Below are positions 37,335-46,191 of a stretch of DNA of 64,000 nucleotides, in pieces. The stretch lies in assembly GCF_900104305.1 (NCBI RefSeq), contig NZ_FNJC01000003.1, forward strand, positions 186,001-250,000. The letters run 5' to 3'. This DNA comes from Filomicrobium insigne (lineage in GTDB: Bacteria > Pseudomonadota > Alphaproteobacteria > Rhizobiales > Hyphomicrobiaceae). Numbering within the stretch: the first letter of the stretch is position 1; every line of letters begins with the position of its first letter. Position numbers and translations under genes: made by a program. The notes beneath the pieces were generated by a model. It saw only the letters and a program-made list of their open reading frames with translations. It did not search any database and was not told the DNA's origin.

Positions 37335-38337
37335 GCTTCCCAAGTCCGACGCCGAGCAAGCCATGATCGCTCGGGTGTTCGCACCCCTGACGGCAGGCCT
37401 GCCCGGCGCGCTTGGGCTGACTGACGACGCAGCAATTCTTTCCGCGCCGTCCGGACGTCAGCTGGTCTTGACCATGGATACGCTGGTCCAGGACGTCCAT
37501 TTCCTTTTCGACGGCTCGGTGCAGCAAGCATCCGACGCAGCCTACAAAGCTCTCGCGGTGAACGTGTCCGATCTCGTTGCGAAAGCTGCCGATCCGCTTG
37601 CCTATATGCTCTCGCTGACATTGCCAGCCGTTGGTTCGACCGATTGGCTTGAGGGGTTGGCAGAGGGCTTCCGACAGGGGCAGTCAGACTGGAGCATCCA
37701 CTTGGCTGGCGGGGACACGGTTCGTGGAACGAGCGGGCTGGCGCTGACCGTGACCGCAATTGGCAGCGTGCCGCAGGAAACCGCGGTGTTGCGCCGTAAC
37801 GCGCGACCCGGTGACCGGCTTATCGTAACGGGAACAATCGGAGATGCCTGGGCGGGACTGCATGTATGCCAGTCATCAGAGGCCTTCGCGCATCTCTCTC
37901 GAACCGACGCGGATTTCCTCAAAAACCGCTATCAGCGTCCGAGGCCGAAACTTGGCATCGTCGAAGCCCTGCGCACATATGCATCGGCCGCGATGGATAT
38001 CTCGGATGGCCTGATCCTCGATCTGGAACGCATGTGCCGCGCCAGCGGAGTAGGGGCATGTCTGCGCGCGCCTCAGGTCCCCTTGAGCGCACCAATTCAG
38101 CAACTGGTTAACAACCAGAAAGTATCGCTGACGGACGCCTTGAGCGGAGGCGATGATTATGAAATTTTGGCGGCCGTACCGCCGGATGCGCTCGGAGCGT
38201 TCGCAGAGGCTGCGCGGCACGCCGGCGTATCAATTGCTGAGGTTGGAGAAATAATTGCGACGCTAGGGGTTAGCGTCGTCGGAGACGATGGAAACTCATT
38301 GAGCATAACCCGTAAAGGTTGGGATCATCTCGGTTGA
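37327..38337 (+). CDS. thiL: Thiamine-monophosphate kinase
   Basis: ThiL phosphorylates thiamine monophosphate to the active cofactor TPP. The sequence shows LTDDAAIL, the DTLVQDVHF motif, AYKALAVNVSDLVAKAADPL, and MDISDGLILDL, all family blocks with the Mg/ATP-binding aspartates. The ATG at 37327 overlaps the end of nusB (ATGGCTGA), as is usual for this pair. The frame is open upstream but those codons are inside nusB. Length 336 aa. Confidence 0.95.
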   Translation: MAELPKSDAEQAMIARVFAPLTAGLPGALGLTDDAAILSAPSGRQLVLTMDTLVQDVHFLFDGSVQQASDAAYKALAVNVSDLVAKAADPLAYMLSLTLPAVGSTDWLEGLAEGFRQGQSDWSIHLAGGDTVRGTSGLALTVTAIGSVPQETAVLRRNARPGDRLIVTGTIGDAWAGLHVCQSSEAFAHLSRTDADFLKNRYQRPRPKLGIVEALRTYASAAMDISDGLILDLERMCRASGVGACLRAPQVPLSAPIQQLVNNQKVSLTDALSGGDDYEILAAVPPDALGAFAEAARHAGVSIAEVGEIIATLGVSVVGDDGNSLSITRKGWDHLG

Positions 38338-38599
38338 CAGAGCGCTCGCCCGATTTGCGCCAATGAGCAATGCTTTGAACGGAACTTCGACAAAGTGAAA
38401 GTCGTTTCTACGGGGTCTCGGCAGCATGATATTGCTGGCTCCCAAGGCCAGTCGGAGAAGCAATTTCACGGGAACGTCAAACGTCTTTGTTTGGCCACAG
38501 GCATAGTTGTTAGGTAAAAGCGGCGGAGCGAACGTGCTGCGGCAATTAAAGCTGACGGCAACGGGCAATGGGCACACGGGAATTCATCAGGAATTTGCG

Positions 38600-39970
38600 A
38601 TGACTATGGAGCGCACCAAGAAGGTGTCTGGCGCGACACGACGAGGCTTACTTTGCGGTGCTGCGGCACTTGCCGCTTCGGCTGGACTAGTTCCATTCTC
38701 TCGCGGTGCTTTTGCTCAGGATGGCCAGTGGTGGGAATCGATTATCGGCCATGGCGCGCAGCTCGATCGCCGCTCCCGTGCCGGCCCACGTGAATCGAGC
38801 ACGATCCGGCTTGACGATCTGCGCGACGGGCCTACGCCGTGGCTGAGCGACGTGATGATCCAGTCGATGCACGAAGCCATCAAGCGGTATCAACAGATTG
38901 TCGCTAACGGCGGTTGGCCGATGGTCCCAGGGCCGCGGCTTATGCGCCCGGGTGATGATGATGAACGCGTCCCCGCTCTGCGCCGACGTCTGCGCGCTAG
39001 TGGCGATATGCCTGCGACCGGAAGCTATTATGACAGCTTCGCTTTCGACGGTGAACTTGAACAAGCGGTAATGCGTTTCCAGGCCCGTCACGGTTTGCGC
39101 ATGAGAGGCCGCGTCGATCGGCCGACCTTCGCCGCGCTCAACGTTACCGCGGAAATGCGCCTCAATCAGCTGCGGCTTAATCTGAACCGCATCCAGCAGC
39201 TATGGACCTCCGGCGTCGAAGATAGATACGTGCTCGTAAACGTGCCGGCTTATCAGCTCGAAGCCGTCAACCGTCACGAAGTCCAGCAGCGGCACCGGGT
39301 AATCGCTGGACGGCCGGGACGCGAAACACCGTCCATAAAATCGACGATCCGCGGGTTGAATTTCTACCCTTACTGGCGCGTGCCTGGAAGTATTGCGCGC
39401 CTCGATCTCGTGCCGCGCATGCAGCGGGAGCCTGATTATTTGGAGAAAGAACACATTCGCGCTTTCCGCGGCAGCTTCGACGGCCCGGAGATTGATCTCG
39501 CCACCATCGATTGGCACAACGTCGATCTCTCCCAGACGTTTTTCCGTCAGGATCCCGGCCCCTGGAACGCGTTGGGTCTTGTCCGGATCGATATGCCCAA
39601 CGAGCATATTGTTTACATGCACGACACGCCGATGAAGCAGCTCTTCAAGCAGCCTGCCCGAAGCTATAGCGCAGGGTGCGTTCGTGTTCAGGATGTCATG
39701 GATCTCGTGAGTTGGATCGCGCAGCAGGAGGCTGGCTGGGAACAGCCTGAACGCGTTCAGGCAGTGCTCGACCAGGGTGATCCATTGGATTTGACCTTAT
39801 CGCGTCCGATACCCGTTTACTTTGTCTACATCACCGCTTGGGGTGAAACGAACGGCGAAGTGCAGTTCCGTCCCGACATTTATGACCGCGACGGGGCTCG
39901 CGAACTGGCTGGTGATATCGATCCAGAAGACGCGCCGCCTGCGCAACCGGTTAACGCACTGGCTCCTTGA
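38600..39970 (+). CDS. L,D-transpeptidase (YkuD), probable Tat-exported paralogue
   Basis: A 456-residue paralogue of the LdtP-like protein at 28035, with the same order: signal, PG-binding domain (about 155-205, MRFQARHGLRMRGRVDRPT), YkuD domain with YMHDTPMKQLFKQ and SAGCVRVQD (catalytic Cys360). The N-terminus has TRRGLLCGAAALAASAGL, a twin-arginine-like signal, whereas the other copy looks Sec-dependent. The ATG at 38600 follows CAGGA. No regulator gene is adjacent; it follows thiL after 262 non-coding bases. Confidence 0.9.
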   Translation: MTMERTKKVSGATRRGLLCGAAALAASAGLVPFSRGAFAQDGQWWESIIGHGAQLDRRSRAGPRESSTIRLDDLRDGPTPWLSDVMIQSMHEAIKRYQQIVANGGWPMVPGPRLMRPGDDDERVPALRRRLRASGDMPATGSYYDSFAFDGELEQAVMRFQARHGLRMRGRVDRPTFAALNVTAEMRLNQLRLNLNRIQQLWTSGVEDRYVLVNVPAYQLEAVNRHEVQQRHRVIAGRPGRETPSIKSTIRGLNFYPYWRVPGSIARLDLVPRMQREPDYLEKEHIRAFRGSFDGPEIDLATIDWHNVDLSQTFFRQDPGPWNALGLVRIDMPNEHIVYMHDTPMKQLFKQPARSYSAGCVRVQDVMDLVSWIAQQEAGWEQPERVQAVLDQGDPLDLTLSRPIPVYFVYITAWGETNGEVQFRPDIYDRDGARELAGDIDPEDAPPAQPVNALAP

Positions 39971-40132
39971 CCACGGACGACGACCCGCCGCAGGTCTGTC
40001 CCATCGCATATCACGCGGTCGCCTCCTACATGAAAGGCGGTGTCGTCCGACGCCTGCCTTTATGGGGTGACGGCGACGCATTGTCCTGATTGTGTAGCCC
40101 AGGCCCTTTTTTGAGGGCGGGAAGCGATATGC

Positions 40133-42613
40133 ATGCGGAATGATTTTGCCTCCGCCAAGTCGCCGGACGAACCGCTTCAATCGAAATTGAACGGCGCGGA
40201 AGCAGCTGGTTTGTCCCGAGAAGAAGCAGCCCGGCGTCTCGCCCAATACGGGGAAAATGCGCTAGCAGAACACGCTGTAAGCCTCCTTCAGAAATTAGCG
40301 GGATTCTTCTGGGGACCTATTCCATGGATGATTGAGATTGCAGCGGTTCTCTCCGCCGTCGTCGGTCACTGGGCTGACTTCGCCGTAATTCTCACCATGT
40401 TGTTTGTGAATGCGGGCGTAGGCTTCTGGCAGGAATATAAGGCCGACAACGCCATTGCGCTCTTGAAACAGCGGCTCGCCCCAAAGGCTCATGTCTTGCG
40501 AGACGGCAAGTGGCAGGAGATTGTCGCGCGCCTGCTCGTGCCTGGCGATGTGGTGAAGATTACGCTCGGTAGTATCGTCCCCGCTGACGTTAAGCTCATC
40601 GAAGGTGCCTATCTCAGCGTTGATCAGTCGGCACTGACGGGAGAGTCTCTGCCGGTCGACAAAAAGCCTGGCGACGTCGCATATTCAGGCTCAATTGCCA
40701 AACTCGGAGAAATGACAGCGCTCGTTACCGAGACGGGAATGGACACCTATTTCGGCAAGACAGCGCATCTCGTTGAAGAGGCCAAGACCGTCTCGCACTT
40801 TCAGCGCGCAGTTCTGCGGATCGGTAATTTTCTGATCTTAGTGACTATCGGATTGGTCGTATTGATCGGCCTTGCCGCTTTATTCCGCCAGGATCCGCTG
40901 ATCGAAACCGCGCAATTCGCGCTCATTCTCGCGGTCGCCTCAATCCCCGTTGCGTTACCTGCCGTATTGTCCGTGACTATGGCGGTCGGTGCCGAGCACT
41001 TGGCCCGGATGCGAGCGATCGTTACGCGTCTTGTATCGATCGAAGAGATGGCGGGCATGGATATTCTGTGCACCGACAAGACAGGCACACTGACCCAGAA
41101 CAAACTGAAACTAGGTGAAGTGCAGCCAGCCGACGGTGTGCGGGCGGAGGAACTCGTGTTGGCGGCGGCTTTGGCCTCACGCAGTGATGCGCCTGATGCG
41201 ATCGACAGTGCCATCCTCGCGGCTTTGAAAGAAACCACCGCCTCACTCGAAGGCTATCGCATCCTCGCCTTTCACCCCTTCGATCCCGTAATCAAACACG
41301 CGAGCGCTGACGTCGAGAAAGATGCAAAACGCTTCAGTGTCGCGAAGGGCGCCCCCCAAGTCATTCTGGATCTGTGTAAGTTGGATGCGGGACAGAGCAA
41401 AGACGTAACAGAGAAAATCGACAGAGATGCCAGTCGCGGATATCGGACACTCGGCGTAGCACGCAAAGACGACACGGGAAGCTGGCGGTTCCTCGGCCTC
41501 CTTCCGATGTTTGACCCCCCTTGGGATGACAGCGCGCGTACGATCGCCACGACCAAGTCGATGGGGCTCGATATCAAAATGGTCACTGGAGACCACGAAG
41601 CGATTGCTCGCCAAATCGCGGGAGAGTTGGGCCTCGGGAAAAATATCGTCGTGGCGGAGAAGGTCTTTGGTGATGGCGCCGCGCAGGATCGTCTTCCTGC
41701 CATCCGTGCAGCGGATGGATTTGCCCGCGTTTTTCCCGAACACAAGTTCGAAATTGTGAAGGTCCTGGAAGGGGCGGGTCACATCGTCGGAATGACGGGA
41801 GACGGCGTTAACGATGCGCCTGCGCTGAAGCAGGCCGATGTTGGAATTGCCGTAAGCGGTGCAACGGACGCTGCACGAGCAGCGGCTGATTTGGTGCTGA
41901 CGGCGCCGGGCCTTTCGGTAATCACCCGCGCTATTGAAGAAGCGCGCCAGATCTTCGAGCGTATGACTGGCTATGCCATCTATCGCATCGCGGAGACGAC
42001 GCGGGTTCTCCTGTTCATGACGGCCAGCATCCTGATCTTCAACTTCTATCCCGTCACAGCGATCATGGTCGTGCTGCTCGCATTGTTGAACGATCTTCCC
42101 ATCATGATGATCGCTTACGACAACGCACCTGTTGCCTTGAAGCCGGTGCGTTGGGATATGACACGCGTTCTAACGGTAGCCTCCGCGCTGGGCATCTTCG
42201 GCGTGTTCAGTAGTTTCGGCATGTTCTGGATTGCGCGTGATTATCTTCAGCTCGAGCCCGCCGTTGTTCAATCCCTCGTATTTCTCAAATTGCTCGTCGC
42301 CGGGCACATGACGATTTATCTGACGCGCAACAAGGGGCCGATCTGGGAACGGCCATGGCCGAGTTGGAAGCTTGTCGTCCCCTGTGAAACGACGCAGATC
42401 GTCGGGACGCTCGCCGTCGTCTACGGATGGTTCATGGCACCGACCGGCTGGCCTCTTGCGCTCATGGTTTGGGGGTATGCGTTGGTGTTCTTCCTGCTCG
42501 GAAGTCTCATCAAAATCTCAGTCTACCGACTGCTGGATCACCGCTCGGCACTCCAGTCGCGACATCTCAATCGTATCGAAATGCACGCGGCGGCACCGGG
42601 ACCACGGTCTTGA
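40133..42613 (+). CDS. P-type H+-ATPase (P3A, plasma-membrane type)
   Basis: An 826-residue proton-pumping P-type ATPase of the family typical of fungi and plants. It has the N-terminal GLSREEAARRLAQYGENAL, TGES motif, PVALPAVLSVTMAVGA helix M4, phosphorylation site DKTGTLT with Asp315, MVTGDHEAIARQIA, TGDGVNDAPALKQADVGIAV, and the M6 region LLNDLPIMMIAYDNAP. It lacks Cys-Pro-x metal motifs, which argues against a P1B pump. It would expel protons with ATP, perhaps for acid stress or secondary transport. The PhaC-like gene follows after 13 bases. Confidence 0.92.
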   Translation: MRNDFASAKSPDEPLQSKLNGAEAAGLSREEAARRLAQYGENALAEHAVSLLQKLAGFFWGPIPWMIEIAAVLSAVVGHWADFAVILTMLFVNAGVGFWQEYKADNAIALLKQRLAPKAHVLRDGKWQEIVARLLVPGDVVKITLGSIVPADVKLIEGAYLSVDQSALTGESLPVDKKPGDVAYSGSIAKLGEMTALVTETGMDTYFGKTAHLVEEAKTVSHFQRAVLRIGNFLILVTIGLVVLIGLAALFRQDPLIETAQFALILAVASIPVALPAVLSVTMAVGAEHLARMRAIVTRLVSIEEMAGMDILCTDKTGTLTQNKLKLGEVQPADGVRAEELVLAAALASRSDAPDAIDSAILAALKETTASLEGYRILAFHPFDPVIKHASADVEKDAKRFSVAKGAPQVILDLCKLDAGQSKDVTEKIDRDASRGYRTLGVARKDDTGSWRFLGLLPMFDPPWDDSARTIATTKSMGLDIKMVTGDHEAIARQIAGELGLGKNIVVAEKVFGDGAAQDRLPAIRAADGFARVFPEHKFEIVKVLEGAGHIVGMTGDGVNDAPALKQADVGIAVSGATDAARAAADLVLTAPGLSVITRAIEEARQIFERMTGYAIYRIAETTRVLLFMTASILIFNFYPVTAIMVVLLALLNDLPIMMIAYDNAPVALKPVRWDMTRVLTVASALGIFGVFSSFGMFWIARDYLQLEPAVVQSLVFLKLLVAGHMTIYLTRNKGPIWERPWPSWKLVVPCETTQIVGTLAVVYGWFMAPTGWPLALMVWGYALVFFLLGSLIKISVYRLLDHRSALQSRHLNRIEMHAAAPGPRS

Positions 42614-42626
42614 AGGAGATGGATAG

Positions 42627-43742
42627 ATGGCCCGAAAACATGCAGGCGTAGAAAAACTCATCCCAATGAGCGTTCCTGCGTTCTGGCCTATGAACATGGC
42701 GGCCACGATGATCGAAGCGGGAACCGAACTCTATGTGAAGAACCTCAAGTTTGTAGAAGAAGAGATCAAAATCTACGACGAACTGCGTCCCGTTCTCGCA
42801 ACACCGCATTGCACTAGGTTGAATTTACGCACCATGCGTTTGCGGGAATACGGAAATCCCGACGATGGAATCCCGACGCTCGTCGATGCTCCGCACGCGG
42901 GCCACACCGCTGTGATCGCCGACTATCATCGCGGCCAGAGCCTTATAGAAACGCTGTTAGCCAACGGACTTGGCCACGTCCTTCTGACCGACTGGAAGTC
43001 AGCGACCGAAGATATGAAGGACCTGGAGATCGACAACTATCTTGAGGAAATGGTGATTGCGATCGATGATCTGGGCGGCCGCGTGAACCTCGTGGGGCTT
43101 TGTCAGGGGGGCTGGGTCTGCGCGATGATCGCAGCACGTTTCCCCGAAAAGGTGAATTCCCTTGTTCTTGCAGGCGCCCCGATCGACACCGATGCGGGCT
43201 CAGGACCATTGAAGCATATGGTCCATGCCTCGCCACGCTCATTCTATGAGGAATTGGTCGCGCTGGGTGGCGGCCTGATGCGCGGAAAGTTCATGCTCCA
43301 GGGCTGGAAAAACATGCATCCGGAGCAGCACTATTTCGAGAATCTCATCGATCTCTACGAACACATTAACGACCCTGCGTACCTCAAGAAGGAGGAGACG
43401 TTTGAAAGTTGGTATGAAAACCCGATTGATCTGCCTGGTCGTTGGTATCTCCAGGTCATCACGCAGTTGTTCATGGAAAACCGTCTTGCGAAGGGAACGT
43501 TCGTGGGCCTCGGGCGGACGCTCGATCTACGGAACATCAAATGCCCCGTGTACCTGTTAGCGGGCGAGAAGGATGACATCACCGCGCCCGAGCAGGTCCT
43601 GGGCGCTGCAAAACTGATTGGGACACCGAGGCGCGATATCGTCCAGGAGACCGTGCCTGGAGGCCACATCGGATTGTTCATGGGCGCGCGAACTCTGTCC
43701 GATCATTGGCCACACATAGCTCAGTGGATTGCGAGGCATTGA
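42627..43742 (+). CDS. PhaC-like alpha/beta hydrolase with cysteine nucleophile
   Basis: A 371-residue alpha/beta-hydrolase resembling polyhydroxyalkanoate synthases and related depolymerase-like proteins. The elbow is GLCQGGW, placing Cys159 where ordinary lipases have Ser; PHA synthases use cysteine in the same G-x-C-x-G box. The acid is in LAGEKDDIT and the histidine in GGHIGLF. It is shorter than class I PhaC and lacks a PhaE/PhaR partner nearby, so polymer synthesis is uncertain. GGAG precedes the ATG and the gap after the H+-ATPase is 13 bases, so the two form an operon. Confidence 0.75.
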   Translation: MARKHAGVEKLIPMSVPAFWPMNMAATMIEAGTELYVKNLKFVEEEIKIYDELRPVLATPHCTRLNLRTMRLREYGNPDDGIPTLVDAPHAGHTAVIADYHRGQSLIETLLANGLGHVLLTDWKSATEDMKDLEIDNYLEEMVIAIDDLGGRVNLVGLCQGGWVCAMIAARFPEKVNSLVLAGAPIDTDAGSGPLKHMVHASPRSFYEELVALGGGLMRGKFMLQGWKNMHPEQHYFENLIDLYEHINDPAYLKKEETFESWYENPIDLPGRWYLQVITQLFMENRLAKGTFVGLGRTLDLRNIKCPVYLLAGEKDDITAPEQVLGAAKLIGTPRRDIVQETVPGGHIGLFMGARTLSDHWPHIAQWIARH

Positions 43743-43775
43743 GCGTATTATGGCGTTTGACCTGGATGCAACTCG

Positions 43776-44183
43776 TCACTTCGGACGGCGCGGCGCGTAA
43801 GCTGCAAGAAAGACCCTCACCGCATCAGCGGCATGCTGACGGAGTGCTGCAGGGCTCGGGATCGCCTCGTCGCCCAACAACATGGCCTTATTCACGGGCT
43901 CGCCCATGACCAGCCAATTGAAATGCGTAGCAGCGGAGTGCGCATCTTCGAGCACGAGCCAACCACGCTCGACAAATTGCTCGAATTCCGCCGCCAGGGC
44001 GGCGATGGCACGTGCGGCTCCACCCTCGTAAAGAGCTTGCCCCAGTTCCGGAAATCGACCGGCTTCGCCAATCACAAGGCGACGAAGCTGCATCAGGCGC
44101 GGTGTCAGGACCACCAAAAGCTGCCGTGCGGCATAGGCACGCAAATAGTCGCCGATATCTCCGATGTTACCCAGGGGCTGCAC
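43776..44183 (-). pseudogene. TetR-family regulator fragment lacking its DNA-binding domain
   Basis: The open frame (135 codons from a GTG at 44183) matches the C-terminal ligand-binding half of AefR/TetR_C-type regulators: LRAYAARQLLVVLTPRLMQL, RLVIGEAGRFPELGQ, HFNWLVMGEPVNKAMLLG. The N-terminal helix-turn-helix of about 60-70 residues is absent: codons upstream run straight into the tRNA-Asn gene 20 bases away. No promoter or good ribosome-binding site is visible. It looks like a remnant cut at the tRNA, though a short expressed protein cannot be excluded. Confidence 0.65.
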
Positions 44184-44202
44184 CGTTAGACGTACAGATG
44201 AA

Positions 44203-44277
44203 TGGCTCCGCGGGTAGGATTCGAACCTACGACCGTCCGATTAACAGTCGGATGCTCTACCGCTGAGCTACCGCGGA
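44203..44277 (-). tRNA. tRNA-Asn (GTT)
   Basis: A complete cloverleaf is present on the minus strand: acceptor TCCGCGG/CCGCGGA, D arm GCTC/GAGC, anticodon stem TCCGA/TCGGA around CTGTTAA (anticodon GTT), T arm GTAGG/CCTAC around TTCGAAT, discriminator G and encoded CCA. 75 bases including CCA. Its 3' end lies 20 bases from the truncated TetR frame. Confidence 0.97.
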
Positions 44278-44440
44278 ATATTCGGGAACCAAATCAGAGC
44301 GCGCTTGATAGCATGAAGTGCGCAGAGATTAGAAGCCCCAAAGAAGCAAAAACAAGGATGTGCCTCAATGGCGCACCCTTAACCGCAACGAGCCTGCTTC
44401 AGAAGCCCGATACGGCAAGGAAAGTCCCAGCAAAAGAAGC

Positions 44441-44514
44441 TGGAGGCCACGGCCGGAATCGAACCGGCGTATACGGATTTGCAGTCCGCTGCGTCACCAC
44501 TCCGCCACGTGGCC
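44441..44514 (-). tRNA. tRNA-Cys (GCA)
   Basis: A complete cloverleaf on the minus strand: acceptor GGCCACG/CGTGGCC, anticodon stem GCGGA/TCCGT around CTGCAAA (anticodon GCA), T arm GCCGG/CCGGC around TTCGATT, discriminator T and encoded CCA. It lies 163 bases upstream of tRNA-Asn on the same strand; the two may share a transcript. Confidence 0.97.
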
Positions 44515-44835
44515 AAAGTACCTGCGACCGCCGGTGGTGGCGAACGGCCGGCCCCGAAGGGCATCGCGATTGGAAGTCTCCTGACCGCGGGAGATAAGCG
44601 ATTATCACAATGATCTATCTTTGTGCAATCGTCCCTTTGCCGCTGCGGCATGAAGCTCAGCCAAGCTTGGGCCAAGCAAAATCGGTCAAGAGGAGCGTTG
44701 GCGAGATGGCGCGGGCCTGCTAAGTGGGCTCGAAGTAAAATTTTCGCCCCATTGCAACGGACAAACAGCGCCTGCTCGGCCCTGATGGCGCCCATCAAAA
44801 CAGGCGTCAGGCCACAACGCGATGAAGGATATGAC

Positions 44836-45519
44836 ATGGTTTCTGTAGATGCCGCTGTGCAACGCACGAACATGGTGGATTCGCAGATCCGTCCGAGTGA
44901 CGTGACCGACCGGCGCATTATTCGGGCAATGCTGGAAATCCCGCGTGAGCAGTTCGTCCCGACCGCAATGAAGCCTTTGGCCTACATCGATGACGAAGTG
45001 CCTGTAACGATGCCACCGAATGGTGCGAATCGGGCGACCCGATCCCTGATGGCGCCACGTGACTTTGCACGGCTCGTACAACTCGCAGAAATCTCTGAGA
45101 GCGACGTTGTTCTCGACGTTGGGTGCGCCACGGGATATTCCGCTGCTGTGCTAGGGCGCCTTGCGGAGACAGTCGTCGCGCTGGAAGTAGATCCCGAGCT
45201 CGCAGAAACGGCAGGGAATCTTTTGTCTGAGACGTCCTATGACAACGTGGCTGTCGTCTCTGGCGAATTGGCGTCGGGTTACCCTGATGAAGGACCGTAC
45301 GATGCGATCGTTCTGGAAGGACAGGTTGAAGAGGTCCCCTTCGGCCTCTTGGATCAGCTAAAGGACGGTGGCCGACTGGTGGCAATTTATCAGAAGGGAC
45401 CACTTTCCCGGGCTGTGTTGTGGCGACGCCTTGGTGCGACGTTCGATGAGCGCGAAGCTTTTGAGGCAGCGGCTTCCCCTCTCCCGGGTTTTGCAAAGCC
45501 CGCAGTTTTCACGTTGTGA
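44836..45519 (+). CDS. pcm: Protein-L-isoaspartate O-methyltransferase family protein
   Basis: A 227-residue SAM-dependent methyltransferase of the Pcm type (repair of isoaspartyl residues). The alphaproteobacterial N-terminus MVDSQIRPSDVTDRRI and LEIPREQFVP are diagnostic; the SAM site is LDVGCATGYSAAVLGRLA, and VVSGELASG follows. The ATG at 44836 has GAAGG upstream; the frame is open further but without family similarity. In many alphaproteobacteria this gene is followed by tolC as here. Whether this shorter branch is a true Pcm enzyme is less certain. Confidence 0.87.
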   Translation: MVSVDAAVQRTNMVDSQIRPSDVTDRRIIRAMLEIPREQFVPTAMKPLAYIDDEVPVTMPPNGANRATRSLMAPRDFARLVQLAEISESDVVLDVGCATGYSAAVLGRLAETVVALEVDPELAETAGNLLSETSYDNVAVVSGELASGYPDEGPYDAIVLEGQVEEVPFGLLDQLKDGGRLVAIYQKGPLSRAVLWRRLGATFDEREAFEAAASPLPGFAKPAVFTL

Positions 45520-45604
45520 GTCAAGGACGCGTCCGTCTTTCACTCTAGAGTTCGGCCCGTTTGTTGGCTGCAGATGAGCAAACGAAAAGGTGGCGGCCGC
45601 GCAG

Positions 45605-45618
45605 TGATTCGCGAATCA
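45605..45618. promoter_or_regulatory. Perfect 14-bp palindrome with two GANTC sites
   Basis: TGATTCGCGAATCA is its own reverse complement. It holds GATTC and GAATC, both instances of the GANTC target of the alphaproteobacterial cell-cycle methylase CcrM. It lies 86 bases past the pcm stop. Operator function is inference. Confidence 0.4.
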
Positions 45619-45868
45619 TCCGGCCTCGGACGCTATCAGCAGATTTTCTGGCGCGAGAAATCGTGATCGACCGATTTAAACACGATCGTTGACTCGCGCG
45701 CGTGTCGTGATTTCCGCACGGACAGAATCGCGTAAAATGAATGAACACACACGCGAGTCATGCGGGGCTTATCGCTCGTTGCAGGCATGGCAAAAAAACA
45801 AATAAAGTCTGTTGGTTAGGCTAGTTGTTGCGTGTCGTTGATTCTGCCCTCCGCCTACCATGAAAAGC

Positions 45869-45882
45869 TTACGCTAGCGTAA
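45869..45882. promoter_or_regulatory. Perfect 14-bp palindrome upstream of tolC, candidate operator
   Basis: TTACGCTAGCGTAA is its own reverse complement and is about 310 bases before the tolC start. The TTACG-n4-CGTAA form resembles operators of some MerR- and TetR-family regulators, which would suit a TolC efflux gene, but no such regulator is encoded nearby. Confidence 0.4.
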
Positions 45883-46191
45883 ACATGCATTAGTCGGCTT
45901 CTGCCTAAACTGTGTGCGAAGTGCAACGCAGCACAACGGAGGGGGCTCGGAACGAGTAACGGGGCTTTGCCGAGCACTCAGCGGATATTATTGAACTAGC
46001 AGCTAGCTTTGGCAGCGCGTCGGGTGTGTGCACGGGTAATGCAAAACCGGTGCATCGCATGTGGACAGCTTGGGGGCTACATCCAGTGTGGTCTTGGAAT
46101 CGGATATGCCGTTGGGTGTAGGCGTCGATGCTCAAGAGACAGCGTACCAGTCTCGCCGCAGTGCCAGATTTCACAACGGAAGCGAGTCGCG

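Larger units (their letters stand above)
45520..46191. other. Long non-coding region between pcm and tolC
   Basis: These 672 bases hold no convincing gene; the tolC frame is open into it but lacks a start. It contains two perfect 14-bp palindromes (45605-45618 and 45869-45882), listed separately, and AT-rich tracts near 45790-45830. The tolC promoter is expected here. Confidence 0.45.

Noticed and set aside
44202-44597. Plus-strand open frame over the tRNA genes (PRVGFEPTTVRL-type)
   Set aside because: It is the well-known false frame produced by reading antisense through tRNA-Asn and tRNA-Cys.
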